NCBI RefSeq assembly: GCF_030268225.1
Contig: NZ_BSQG01000004.1
Coordinates: forward strand, 1-64,000
DNA from: Nocardiopsis ansamitocini
GTDB taxonomy: Bacteria > Actinomycetota > Actinomycetes > Streptosporangiales > Streptosporangiaceae
Reading direction: 5' to 3'
DNA length: 64,000 nt
Shown: one piece after another, positions 1 through 8,941 of the stretch
How positions within the stretch are numbered: position 1 is the first letter of the stretch
Layout of the letters: every line of letters begins with the position of its first letter
Notes under the pieces: model-generated
Told to the model about the DNA's origin: nothing
Databases searched by the model: none
The model's input: only the letters and a program-made list of their open reading frames with translations
Position numbers and translations under genes: made by a program

Positions 1-1
1 T

Positions 2-2848
2 GGGTCGTTGGTGAGGGGGTTGGGTGGGTTGTTTGTGGGTGGGGTGGATGTGGATTGGGGTCCGTTGGTGGGTGGGGGTGGGGGTGTGGTTCTGCCTACG
101 TACGCCTTCCAACACAACCGCTACTGGCCCACCACCCCACCGTCGATCGGGACGGTCTCCGCTGTCGGTCTGACCAGTGCCGGTCATCCCCTCCTGGGTG
201 CGCTGTCCCCGCTGCCCGGGTCTGGTGGTTTGTTGCTCACGGGCAGGCTCTCCACCGCGACCCACCCCTGGGCGGCCGGGACCGCGCCGGTCGGAGCGCC
301 GGCTGGCATCCTTCCCGAACTGCTGTTCCGTGCCGCCGACGAGGCCGGATGCGACGCCGTGCACGAACTGACCGTCGACGAGGCGATCCCTCTCCCCGCG
401 GACAGCGCACTACGACTGCACGTCATGGTGGCCGCGCCGGACGATGCCGGGCTCCGCCCGGTCGAGGTGCACACCCGAGCCGAGAACGCCGCCCCCGAGA
501 CGCCGTGGACCCGCAACGCCCGGGGCCTGCTCGCCGCACACGGTCCCCGCCCGGACGCTTGGCCGCACACCTGGCCACCGTCGGGAGCAGAGCAGCTCGA
601 CATCGATGCTCTCTACGACGAGCTGACCGATGCCGGACTCTCCTGCGTTCCCGACGCACGTTTCCTGCACACTGCTTGGAGCCTCGGTGACCAGGTCTTC
701 GCCGAGGCCGGAATCGACGCGGAGCACGGCGACGGCGAACCGGGGTTCGGCCTGCACCCGGCGCTGTTGGACGCGGCGGCCCACGCAGCCGCCCTCTGCC
801 TTTCCCCCGCAGAGGCGCGACGTCCCCTGCTGCCCACCGCCTGGGCGGGACTGGTCCTGCACGCGTCCGGTGCGACGCGTCTGCGGATCCGGGCGACCCG
901 CACCGGGCCCGCGACCACCAGTCTGGAGCTGGCCGACGACTCCGGTGCCCCGGTGGCCTCCGTCGCCTCACTGACCCTGGAACCGGTCCCACGCGGAACC
1001 CGCCCCCCGGGCACCGACTCCCTGCTGCGGGTGCGCTGGGACATCCTGTCCCGGCCCACGGACCGGGCGGACACCCGCACGAATACGCGGTGGGCCGTGC
1101 TGGGACCCGCCGGGAGCGCGCGGCCGCTGTCCCAAAGCCTTGGGGAGCCGGTGACCGCCTACCCCGACATCGAGTCGTTGGCCGACGCGATCGAGGACGG
1201 CGCCCCCGCACCCGAACTCGTTCTGGCGGACATGGGCGGTCCCGCGGTCGCGCCGGACGCCGACGACGTGCACGCCGCGGTCGCCCGCGGTCTGGGCCTG
1301 ATCCAGGAGTGGGTGGCCGAGGCGGGACTGCGCGGGGCGCGGTTGGTCGTCCTGACCCGGAAGGCCGTTGCGGCGGGAGGCCCGACGGACGTCCCCGACC
1401 CGGTGGGTGCCGCGATCTGGGGGCTGCTGCGCTCGGCGCAGTCGGAGTACCCCGATCGGGTGCAGCTGGTGGACACGGACGACGACGTCCAGCTGGAACT
1501 GCTGCTCACGGTGGCCGCGGCCGGGGAGCCGCAGGCGGCCGTCCGTGCCGGCACGATCCTGCTTCCCCGCCTCGAACGGGTCACCGCCTCGGCCCCACAC
1601 GCACTCCCCGTGCTCGCGCCCGCGGGCACCGTACTGGTCACCGGAGGCACCGGGGCCCTGGGTGGACTCCTCGCGCGCCACCTCGTCGAGGCGCACGGGG
1701 TGCGCAACCTGCTGCTGGTGAGCCGCCGTGGCTCCGACGCAGAAGGTGCCGCCGGCCTGACCCAAGAGCTCAAGAGGTTGGGCGCCGAGGTCACCGTGCG
1801 GGCGTGCGACGTCGCGGACCGTAGTGCGCTGGCCGCTGTACTCGGCGACATTCCCGCTGCCCACCCGCTTACCGCTGTGGTACACACCGCCGGCCTGGTC
1901 GACGACGGACTCATCCCCGCACTCACCCCGCAGCGGCTGGCGGCGGTGTTCGCGCCCAAGGTGAACGCGGCGCTGAACCTGCACGAGTTGACCCGGGAGA
2001 CCGATCTCGCAGCCTTCGTGATGTTCTCCTCGGCCGCCGGTGTCCTGGGCAGCCCTGGTCAGGGCAACTATGCCGCGGCCAACGCCTTCCTGGACGCCCT
2101 GGCGCACGGCCGTCGCTCGGCGGGCCTGGTAGCGACCTCGCTCGCGTGGGGGATGTGGGAGAACCCCGACGGTATGGGCGGCGCACTCGACCCCTCCGAC
2201 CTGCGCCGGATGGCCGGCCAGGGCCTGCGCCCTCTTTCGGCCGCCGAGGGAACGGCGCTCTTCGACGCCGCACTGTGCCTCGACGACGCGGTGTCGGTGC
2301 CGATGCACCTGGACGTCGCCGCCGCGCGTTCCTACGCGAACGCTGCGCTGGGCGGTGCGGTTCCCCCGTTGCTGCGCGCCCTGGTGCGCCCGGCCCGGAA
2401 CGGCGTCCGACCAACGGCTGGACGCGCGAGCCGTTCGCTGGCCGACCGCCTGGTCGGGCGCACACCGGTCGAACAGGAGCAGGTCGTCCTGGACCTGGTG
2501 CTCACCGTCACGGCCCTCTCCCTGGGCGCGACCGAGCGGATGGCACCCGACCACTCCTTCTGGGACGTGGGGTTCGACTCCCTCATCGCGCTGCAGTTCG
2601 CCAACAGGCTCAGTACGGGCACCGGTCTGGCGATCGGTGCGGCGCTGATCTTCGACCACCCGACGCCGACCGCGCTCGCGGGGCACCTGCTCCCATTGAT
2701 CCTGGCCAAGGGGCACGTGTCCGGTGAGGAACTGCTCGCGCAACTCGATGTACTGGAGCGCGCCCTCGCCGCCGCGGAGCCCGAGGACGACGACACGCGG
2801 GAGAGCATCGCGGCCCGTCTCGACACAATCGCCGCCCGTATGCGGTGA
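2..2848 (+). CDS. Modular type I polyketide synthase, C-terminal end of last module (partial; remnant DH-KR-ACP)
   Basis: The frame is open to the left edge, so the gene starts outside the window; 948 codons are visible. Order: post-AT linker ending [13 protein letters not shown] (about residues 31-43), a dehydratase region (about 60-330), a ketoreductase with [14 protein letters not shown] near residue 541 and FSSAAGVLG...GNYAAANAF catalytic Ser/Tyr, and an ACP with GFDSL (Ser860). The KR carries VDD where B-type ketoreductases carry LDD. In the DH the catalytic HxxxGxxxxP reads [12 protein letters not shown], so the His is a Thr and the domain is probably dead, although the second motif [11 protein letters not shown] is kept. 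There is no thioesterase; the next gene encodes an amide synthase. The module should therefore leave a beta-hydroxyl, as at C3 of ansamitocins (inference). Confidence 0.95.
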   Translation, partial: GSLVRGLGGLFVGGVDVDWGPLVGGGGGVVLPTYAFQHNRYWPTTPPSIGTVSAVGLTSAGHPLLGALSPLPGSGGLLLTGRLSTATHPWAAGTAPVGAPAGILPELLFRAADEAGCDAVHELTVDEAIPLPADSALRLHVMVAAPDDAGLRPVEVHTRAENAAPETPWTRNARGLLAAHGPRPDAWPHTWPPSGAEQLDIDALYDELTDAGLSCVPDARFLHTAWSLGDQVFAEAGIDAEHGDGEPGFGLHPALLDAAAHAAALCLSPAEARRPLLPTAWAGLVLHASGATRLRIRATRTGPATTSLELADDSGAPVASVASLTLEPVPRGTRPPGTDSLLRVRWDILSRPTDRADTRTNTRWAVLGPAGSARPLSQSLGEPVTAYPDIESLADAIEDGAPAPELVLADMGGPAVAPDADDVHAAVARGLGLIQEWVAEAGLRGARLVVLTRKAVAAGGPTDVPDPVGAAIWGLLRSAQSEYPDRVQLVDTDDDVQLELLLTVAAAGEPQAAVRAGTILLPRLERVTASAPHALPVLAPAGTVLVTGGTGALGGLLARHLVEAHGVRNLLLVSRRGSDAEGAAGLTQELKRLGAEVTVRACDVADRSALAAVLGDIPAAHPLTAVVHTAGLVDDGLIPALTPQRLAAVFAPKVNAALNLHELTRETDLAAFVMFSSAAGVLGSPGQGNYAAANAFLDALAHGRRSAGLVATSLAWGMWENPDGMGGALDPSDLRRMAGQGLRPLSAAEGTALFDAALCLDDAVSVPMHLDVAAARSYANAALGGAVPPLLRALVRPARNGVRPTAGRASRSLADRLVGRTPVEQEQVVLDLVLTVTALSLGATERMAPDHSFWDVGFDSLIALQFANRLSTGTGLAIGAALIFDHPTPTALAGHLLPLILAKGHVSGEELLAQLDVLERALAAAEPEDDDTRESIAARLDTIAARMR

Positions 2849-2882
2849 ACCGTCCATCGAGCAGAGCAGGAGAACACCGCCA

Positions 2883-3689
2883 GTGCCACCGCGAAAGCCC
2901 CGGCCCTTCGACGCCGCGACCTACCTGCGACGCCTGGGCTACTCGGGCCCCCTCGAGCCCACGCTCGCCACACTGTGCGCCCTGCACCGCAGCCACCTGC
3001 GGTCGATCCCCTACGACAACACCCGGTTCCCCGAAGAGGGCGGTCCGTTGCCCGGGAACCTGGCCGACGTGGACCCCGATGCCGCCTTCGACAAGATCGT
3101 GGTGCGCGGGGTCGGAGGGATCTGCTTCGAGCTCAACCTCCTGATGCAGCTCCTCCTCGACACGCTGGGGTTTGCCACCCTCTCCCTTGCCGCGGGCGTC
3201 GCCCAGGACGACGGAACGTTCAGCCCGGACCTGTCGCACCGGTTCATCGGTGTCCACGTCGACGACGAACTGTGGCTGGCCGACGTGGGTTTCGCGGGCC
3301 CCTCGTTCATCGAGCCCGTGCGGGTGAGCCCGCAGGAGCAGGTGCAGTACGGCTGCCGGTTCAAGGTGACCGAGCAGGGATCGCGGTTCGTGCTGCACCG
3401 GAAGGGCGCGACCGGCGACTGGCGCGCGCTCTACCGCTTTCGGAAGCGGAGTCGAACGGTAGGCGAGTGGGACGGTTTCACCGAACGTTTCCAGCGCTTC
3501 CTGGGCGAATCCGGCATCGTCAGCACGACCATGGTCGGCCGGGCCACCGATACCGGCCACATCGTCGTCGTGGGCCGCCGTCACCTCAAGGTGGACGACG
3601 GGCACGAAACGGTCAGCGTGCTTGGCCCCGGCTCCTACGACGCCGTTGTCGGCGCCGTCCTGGGCCGGGGCGGGACGGCAGTCGGATGA
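2883..3689 (+). CDS. Ansamycin amide synthase (arylamine N-acetyltransferase family)
   Basis: 268 residues from a GTG at 2883, chosen because AGGAG at 2868-2872 lies 10 bases upstream. The NAT-family catalytic triad is visible: Cys81 in GGICFELN, His119 in LSHRFIGV and Asp134 in LADVGF. In ansamycin pathways this family (RifF, Asm9) takes the finished polyketide from the last ACP and closes the macrolactam by amide bond formation with the aromatic amine of the starter unit. Its position directly after a thioesterase-less terminal PKS module supports that role rather than drug acetylation. The 3' end faces the regulator at 3699, only 9 bases away. Confidence 0.92.
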   Translation: MPPRKPRPFDAATYLRRLGYSGPLEPTLATLCALHRSHLRSIPYDNTRFPEEGGPLPGNLADVDPDAAFDKIVVRGVGGICFELNLLMQLLLDTLGFATLSLAAGVAQDDGTFSPDLSHRFIGVHVDDELWLADVGFAGPSFIEPVRVSPQEQVQYGCRFKVTEQGSRFVLHRKGATGDWRALYRFRKRSRTVGEWDGFTERFQRFLGESGIVSTTMVGRATDTGHIVVVGRRHLKVDDGHETVSVLGPGSYDAVVGAVLGRGGTAVG

Positions 3690-3698
3690 TCGGCCTTC

Positions 3699-5837
3699 CT
3701 ACCGGTGTACAGCTGCCCGGGACCACCCCATGATCGGACCAGTCGGGGCGCGAGTCGCGGAGAACGCGGGGCGGTGGTGGCGTGACTCCGGTTGGTGATC
3801 GGACGGATCGGCCCGGGCGTCCAGCGTGATGATTGTGGAGTCGAACGTTCCTTTCCCCCAAGCAGGCCGGTTGTGCAGGAGGTCGGGATGTGCCATGGCG
3901 ATCACCAGGAGCGGAACCGGACTGATCTGCTCGACGAGACCGCCGATGAACTCTACGAGTGCTTCGTCGGCACGGTGCAGATCCTCCACGACGACGATCA
4001 ACGGCCGCTGGGCCGCGATCTCCTCCAACAGCCATCGCACGGCCTTCAACGTCTCGGCCGAGCCCTCGTCCCTGAGCAGCAGGGGCAGCAGGTGCACGAT
4101 CATCCAGGCCGCCAGGTCCCCGGCCCCGACCAGGCGCTGCACGGACTCGGTGAGCTTGCCTTCGGCCACGCTGTCGGAATCGGAGTCGAGGACGCCCGAG
4201 TAGGACCGGACGATCACCGCCAGTGCGGTGGCACCGGCGGCCCCGTCGGCAGGGGAGGCACCACCCCCGAGCAGGCGTACCACCGTCGGATACGACTGCA
4301 CCGTCTCCTGCAGGCCCATCAGCAGGCCGGCCGCCCGGGGGGAGCCCGGCTCCGCCAGCAGGGTCACCAGGTGCGGGCGGTTACGGCGGCGGACACGTTC
4401 GAGCAGGCCGCGCAGGACCCCGAGATCGTGGTCGACAACCGGTTCGGGGCCGGTGTCGTGTTCCTCGGGGAGCACGCCGAGGGGTTCCCACCCGCCGGCA
4501 GGGGCACGTTCGGCGGAGTAGAGAATCACCCCTCTGCTGTCCTCGTTGGTGGAGTCGCAGACCAGCACGCCGCCGGCCGGCGCGAACGCCAGCAACCGCA
4601 CGCACCCGTCGATCACCTCCGCGGCCAGCGCCCGGGGCGGGGCGGTGTCGTCCGGCCGGGCGAACAGCACGACATCGCCGGTGGACACCGCTGCCCGGAC
4701 CGCGACCCCCGCCCGTGCGTCCTGCCCGAACCGTTCCCTGATGGCAAGTGCCGCGTGCACCGCACGCTCGGCTCCGCCGGCCTCACCGTTGGGCGGCAGA
4801 CCGAACAGACCCAGAACCATCGAACCGACCGTCCCCGCAACGGTTCCGCCGCACCGGTCGATCTCCGCGCACGTGGTGGCCACTGCCCGGTCGAACACCG
4901 TCTCGGAGTCGGCGTCGGTCCCCGTCCCGGTCGACATCCGTGTCGTCACCAGCAGCGCGCTGAGTCGGGTCCGTCGGGGCGGCTGTCCGTCGGTGCCCGG
5001 TCCTGTTTCCGCGGCGATGCACGGGGCTCCGGAGGAAGGCGGGGTCTGCACCGTGACCGATCGGCTCCCCGGGGGAAGATCCAGTGCCTGGTCGTGATCG
5101 AGAATCATCCGATGCAGTTCGCGCAGTTCCCGCCCGGGCTCGATCCCGAGGTCGTCGACCAGCGCCGAGTGGGTGCGCCGGTAGACCCCCAGAGCGTCGC
5201 TCTGCCGACCCGATCGGTAGAGCGCGACCATGAGCTGACCGTGCAGCCGCTCGCGCGGCGGCTCCGTTTCGGCCAGGGTCTCCAGTTCGCCGACGATCTC
5301 ACGGTGGTGGCCACAGGCCAGTTCGGCGTCGAAACAGTCCTCAAGCGCTGCGAGCCGCTGCTCCTGGACCGCGGCCAGTTCCGGCCACCGGATTCCCTTT
5401 TCGACCAGGTCGGCAAGTGCCTCGCCTCGCCATAGTCCCAGGGCCTCGCGCAGTGCCGCTGCCGCCGGCTGCCATGCCCCGGCGGCCAGGTCGCGGCGGC
5501 CCTTCGCCGTCAGCAGCTCAAATCGTCGCAGGTCGATGGAGTCGGCGTCGACGTGCAGCAGGTACCCGGGAGCGTGGGTCAGCAGCGCGGCCGAGGGGGT
5601 GCCCGCGGTGTCGGTGACGAGCAACCGGCGGATGTCGGTCACGGCGTTCTGCAGCATCTTGCGCGCGGTCGGCGGGGTGTCGTGCTGCCAGAGGGCTCTC
5701 AGCAGTCGACTGGCCGCAACCACCTGGTTGGCGTGCAACAGGAGGAATCCGAGCGCGGCTCGTTGTTTCACGCCGCGCAGTGGTACGGGATGGCTGTCAT
5801 CGATGACCTCTAAGGGGCCAAGCAAATGAAACTGCAT
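3699..5837 (-). CDS. SARP-type transcriptional regulator with degenerate cyclase-like and ATPase regions, C-terminally truncated
   Basis: 712 residues from ATG 5837, with GGGAGA five bases upstream. Residues 1-250 are a SARP DNA-binding plus bacterial transcriptional activation domain: MQFHLLGPLEV at the start and GIEPGRELRELHRMIL at the end. Residues about 290-430 resemble a class III nucleotide cyclase (GGTVAGTVGSMVLGLFGLP) but lack the metal-binding Asp pair. Residues about 470-680 resemble the ATPase module of AfsR-like regulators, with a Walker B-like LIVVVEDLHRAD, but the P-loop position reads AEPGSPRAAG without GKS/T. The protein stops in a low-complexity tail instead of the ATPase end and TPR region usual for the family. 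Likely the pathway activator (inference); the truncation makes activity uncertain. Confidence 0.85.
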   Translation of the reverse strand: MQFHLLGPLEVIDDSHPVPLRGVKQRAALGFLLLHANQVVAASRLLRALWQHDTPPTARKMLQNAVTDIRRLLVTDTAGTPSAALLTHAPGYLLHVDADSIDLRRFELLTAKGRRDLAAGAWQPAAAALREALGLWRGEALADLVEKGIRWPELAAVQEQRLAALEDCFDAELACGHHREIVGELETLAETEPPRERLHGQLMVALYRSGRQSDALGVYRRTHSALVDDLGIEPGRELRELHRMILDHDQALDLPPGSRSVTVQTPPSSGAPCIAAETGPGTDGQPPRRTRLSALLVTTRMSTGTGTDADSETVFDRAVATTCAEIDRCGGTVAGTVGSMVLGLFGLPPNGEAGGAERAVHAALAIRERFGQDARAGVAVRAAVSTGDVVLFARPDDTAPPRALAAEVIDGCVRLLAFAPAGGVLVCDSTNEDSRGVILYSAERAPAGGWEPLGVLPEEHDTGPEPVVDHDLGVLRGLLERVRRRNRPHLVTLLAEPGSPRAAGLLMGLQETVQSYPTVVRLLGGGASPADGAAGATALAVIVRSYSGVLDSDSDSVAEGKLTESVQRLVGAGDLAAWMIVHLLPLLLRDEGSAETLKAVRWLLEEIAAQRPLIVVVEDLHRADEALVEFIGGLVEQISPVPLLVIAMAHPDLLHNRPAWGKGTFDSTIITLDARADPSDHQPESRHHRPAFSATRAPTGPIMGWSRAAVHR

Positions 5838-6412
5838 GAGATCTCCCGATTTTTTGCCGGCTTTTCAGCGATCCCTGCCGAGGGCGCAGTTTTCGCTATT
5901 TTTTCGGGTGGAAAATAGGCAGGCTCACCCCGAGATGGCTTCTCGTGGGCGTCGGCCGATGGGGCGGGTGCGTTCGGTTGCGGCGGTATGGGCCAATCGA
6001 ACTATTTTGCCGTCGATGCCGCTGGGGAAACATGGAAATCGGCGGCATTGTGCAGGTCGGAGCGGTTGAGAGTTCTGGTGGACGCTTCGTTGTCAAAATC
6101 GGTCATAAGGCTCGAATGGGGGTCATCCGTAGTAATTATCAATTTTTGTAAATAAAGAAATGATCGTCGCTGGTAATGATTCTTTCGCTGTTTTGATGTT
6201 GCTGTGCTACCTACCCCGGCTGCAGCTCTCCCATGTTTATAGGAAAGCTCCCATCCGATGTCCAGAGAGAGTAATATCACTGTGCTCCGGCAGTTGATTT
6301 TATTTTTCGGACACAAGTTCCGTGGTGCGCGGAAAATAAAAACGTACCCGGAAACGCCAATGCGGCGCCCGGCTGCCTGGACGGCCCGGACACCGCACGG
6401 TGACGCATTGCC
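5838..6412 (-). promoter_or_regulatory. AT-rich regulatory gap between fkbH and the SARP gene
   Basis: About 575 bases with clearly lower GC than the flanking genes and no convincing gene. It must hold the promoter of the SARP gene at 5837. Near 6294-6348 the segments TTTTATTTTTC and GAAAATAAAAA can pair, which may form a terminator downstream of the fkbH operon (transcribed leftward, stop at 6413). A 34-codon frame starting MTDFDNEAS on the minus strand near 6103 is possible but has no supporting feature. Confidence 0.5.
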
Positions 6413-7522
6413 CTAGGGGGGCTGCATCCCCTCCCGTTCGGCCAGGTCGGGCGCTTCGACCAGCATGGTCGTCGGAGCCGGGCGGGGGGCCGGGGTGAGG
6501 TGCAACCGGAGGACACCCGGGGAGGCGTCCGCCGGTACTAAGTGGCACGCGCACTCCTCTTCGCCGAATCCGGCGAATCGGTAGGCGACCTCCATGATCC
6601 GGTTGCGGTCGGTGGGCCGGAAGTCGGCGACCAGATGGACGCCCGCTCGGCTCGCCTGATCGACCAGCCAGTTCACGATGACCGTCCCCACCCCGAACGA
6701 GACCACCCGGCACGACGTGGCCAGCAGCTTGAGGTGCCACATCTCCCGATGCTTGTGGACAAGCAGTACGCCCACCGCGCCGTGCGGGCCGAACCGATCG
6801 GCGAGGGTGGCGACCAGTACCTCGTGGGCGGGGTCGGTCAGCAGCCGCCGCAGTTCTGCATCGGGGTAGTGCACACCGGTGGCGTTCATCTGGCTGGTGC
6901 GCAGCGTGAGTTCCTCCACGCGAGACAGTTCGGCCCCGCTCGCCCGTGCCACGCACAGCACCAGTTCCAGCGAGCGGAGGAAGTCCTCGTCGGGGCCGGC
7001 GAAGGAGGCGCGCTCGGCCGCGCGCTCGAACCCCGCCTGGTAGAGACGCCGGCGCTGCTGCGAGTCCACCGTGGTCGTCGCGGGGGTGAACTCGGGAAGA
7101 CCCGACAGGCGGGTCGCCTGTTCCGCAGGGTAACAGCGTACGTCGGGCAGGTGAAAAGCCACCTCGGCACGTTCGGCAGGCTGGTCGTCGATGAATGCGA
7201 TCGTGCTGTGGGCGAACCCCAACTGTTCGGCGATCCGCCGTACCGAAGCAGACTTGACGCCCCACCCGATCTCGGGCAGCACGAAGAATTCGGCCACCCC
7301 CAGCGCGTGCAACTGTTCCCAGGCGGTTTCGTGGTCGTTCTTACTGGCCACCGACTGCAGGATGCCGCGCGCGTCCAAGGCGCGGATGGTGGTCAGCACC
7401 GCCTCCGGCAGGGTGACGGTTTCGTCCTCCAGCAGAATTCCCTGCCAAAGCGTGTTGTCCAAATCCCAGACCAGGCACTTCACCGGTACCTGGGGCGACG
7501 GCGCGACCCTTCCCGCGCTCAC
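6413..7522 (-). CDS. fkbH: FkbH-like HAD-family glyceryl-ACP synthase (methoxymalonyl-ACP pathway)
   Basis: 369 residues. The GTG start at 7522 overlaps the stop of the upstream dehydrogenase gene in a GTGA, indicating translational coupling. The HAD phosphatase motif DLDNTLWQG is at residues 20-28 (Asp20, Asp22), followed by SKNDHETAWEQL and the FIDDQPAERAEV motif, the FkbH-family signature. The C-terminal part, with LTLRTSQMNATG and a GNAT-like fold, is also family-typical. FkbH proteins take 1,3-bisphosphoglycerate, dephosphorylate it and load the glyceryl unit on the dedicated ACP, the first step to methoxymalonyl-ACP. The four genes fkbK-J-I-H read as one leftward operon. Confidence 0.93.
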   Translation of the reverse strand: MSAGRVAPSPQVPVKCLVWDLDNTLWQGILLEDETVTLPEAVLTTIRALDARGILQSVASKNDHETAWEQLHALGVAEFFVLPEIGWGVKSASVRRIAEQLGFAHSTIAFIDDQPAERAEVAFHLPDVRCYPAEQATRLSGLPEFTPATTTVDSQQRRRLYQAGFERAAERASFAGPDEDFLRSLELVLCVARASGAELSRVEELTLRTSQMNATGVHYPDAELRRLLTDPAHEVLVATLADRFGPHGAVGVLLVHKHREMWHLKLLATSCRVVSFGVGTVIVNWLVDQASRAGVHLVADFRPTDRNRIMEVAYRFAGFGEEECACHLVPADASPGVLRLHLTPAPRPAPTTMLVEAPDLAEREGMQPP

Positions 7523-8661
7523 GGGGCGATCCCGGGGAGGTCTTCCCTCGTCTCCAGCGCGTGCTGGGCGAGGATCAGCTGACAGATCTCGTTGCTGCCT
7601 TCGATGATCTCCATCAGTTTGGCGTCGCGGTAGGCCCGTGCCACCACGTGGCCGTCGTCGGCCCCCGTCGAGGCCAGGACCTGCACAGCAGTGGCCGCCC
7701 CGTGCGCGGCCTGGACCGCACTGGTGTGCTTGGCCAGTACCGATGCCAGCACCAGGTCGGGGGAGGCGTCGTCCCAGCAGCTGCTCGCATGCTCGCACGA
7801 CCGGGCGGCGATCTGTTCGGCCACGACGAGTTCGGCGATGTGGCGGGCCACGAGTTGATGGTCGCCCAGCCGTTTGCCGAACTGCCGCCGGGTACGGGCG
7901 TGGGCCGTCGCCGCCCCCAGACAGGCCCGAAGAATACCGACGCAGCCCCAGGCCACGGACAGCCGCCCGTAGGTCAACGCCGAGGTGACCAGCAGCGTCA
8001 GCGACCAACCGGAGCCTCCCAGCAGGTTGGCTGCGGGGACCCGGGCATCGGTGAATTCGACGTCTGCGTGCCCTGCGGCACGGCAGCCCAGCGGGTCGGC
8101 GATCCGGCGCACCCTCACCCCGGGCGTGCCAACCGGCACGATCACCGCGGCCGCGCCGTCGTCACAGATACCGAAGACCACAATGAGGTCGGCGTAGTGG
8201 GCGGCCGTCACCCACGTCTTTTGGCCGGTGACGACGACCTCGTCGCCGTCGACCCGAAACCGGGTTCCCATCGCCGCCAGATCACTGCCGGCGCCGGGCT
8301 CGCTGAACGCCACGGCCGCCAGGCCCCCGCTGGTCAGGACAGGAAGGTGTGCTTTGCGCTGCTCGGCATCGCCCAGACGCTGAACAGCCCACGCAGCCAT
8401 TCCCTGGGACGTCATCACGCTGCGCAGCGAACTGCAGAGACTGCCGGCATATGCGGTGAGCGCTCCGTTGCCCGCGCTGTTCAGGCCGCGGCCGCCATAG
8501 GCGCCGGGTACCTGTGCGCACAGAACACCCTCGGCGCCCAGCCGGCGAAGAACCGTCACGGGCAGCACACCCGACCGGTCCCAGTCCGCCGCTCGGTCGC
8601 CCACCGCTTCGGCGACCGACGTGCTCAACCCGCGGACCGGGCACGCCTCTCCTTCAGGCAT
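7519..8661 (-). CDS. fkbI: Acyl-CoA dehydrogenase family protein FkbI (glyceryl-ACP pathway)
   Basis: 380 residues from ATG 8661; GAGGAGG at 8668-8674 gives a six-base spacing, better than the GTG directly in front. The acyl-CoA dehydrogenase fold is shown by AFSEPGAGSDLAAM, VTGQKTWVTAA, the RRQFGKRLGDHQLV helix and IIEGSNEICQLILAQHALE near the C-terminus. In the methoxymalonyl pathway this enzyme works with FkbK to oxidise glyceryl-ACP to hydroxymalonyl-ACP. The start lies inside the ACP gene (8-base overlap) and the stop overlaps the fkbH start. Confidence 0.92.
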   Translation of the reverse strand: MPEGEACPVRGLSTSVAEAVGDRAADWDRSGVLPVTVLRRLGAEGVLCAQVPGAYGGRGLNSAGNGALTAYAGSLCSSLRSVMTSQGMAAWAVQRLGDAEQRKAHLPVLTSGGLAAVAFSEPGAGSDLAAMGTRFRVDGDEVVVTGQKTWVTAAHYADLIVVFGICDDGAAAVIVPVGTPGVRVRRIADPLGCRAAGHADVEFTDARVPAANLLGGSGWSLTLLVTSALTYGRLSVAWGCVGILRACLGAATAHARTRRQFGKRLGDHQLVARHIAELVVAEQIAARSCEHASSCWDDASPDLVLASVLAKHTSAVQAAHGAATAVQVLASTGADDGHVVARAYRDAKLMEIIEGSNEICQLILAQHALETREDLPGIAP

Positions 8662-8941
8662 CACCGCCCTCCTCGGCGTCCCCGCCCAACCGCAGCACCA
8701 TCGACGACATTGCGCGGACCGTGCGAAAATTCTCCATCCGCAGGTCAGGGCCGCCGATCATGACCCCGAACGCTTTCTCCAGATACACGACGAGCTCCAT
8801 CGCGAACAGAGACGACAGCGCACCGGAGGCGAAGAGATCCTCCTCCGGTGCCCACGACCTCTTGGTCCGCTTCTCCAGGTGGCACGACAGTTCCTGTTCG
8901 ATCTCCTGCGCCGTCGCGGCCCCGGTCGACGATGTGGTCAC
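8654..8941 (-). CDS. fkbJ: Dedicated acyl carrier protein for methoxymalonyl extender (FkbJ)
   Basis: 95 residues. The GTG start at 8941 overlaps the fkbK stop as GTGA. The phosphopantetheine site is Ser44 in SGALSSLFAMELV; the Asp that usually precedes the attachment serine (DSL) is a Ser here. The protein carries the three-carbon unit from glyceryl to methoxymalonyl for transfer by a PKS acyltransferase. It is acidic and helical, as expected for an ACP, and sits between the two oxidation enzymes. Confidence 0.92.
   Translation of the reverse strand: MTTSSTGAATAQEIEQELSCHLEKRTKRSWAPEEDLFASGALSSLFAMELVVYLEKAFGVMIGGPDLRMENFRTVRAMSSMVLRLGGDAEEGGDA

Noticed and set aside
968-2857. A 629-codon open frame on the minus strand opposite the PKS
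   Set aside because: Composition is Gly/Arg/Gln-rich without domains; it is the antisense shadow of the PKS KR and ACP, which have clear motifs.
3792-5435. A 547-codon open frame on the plus strand
   Set aside because: It mirrors the SARP gene, has no recognisable domain and no ribosome-binding site.
6413-8008. FkbH starting at 8008
   Set aside because: The first 162 codons overlap the fkbI gene in another frame and are not protein-like; homologues start close to the DLDNTLW motif.
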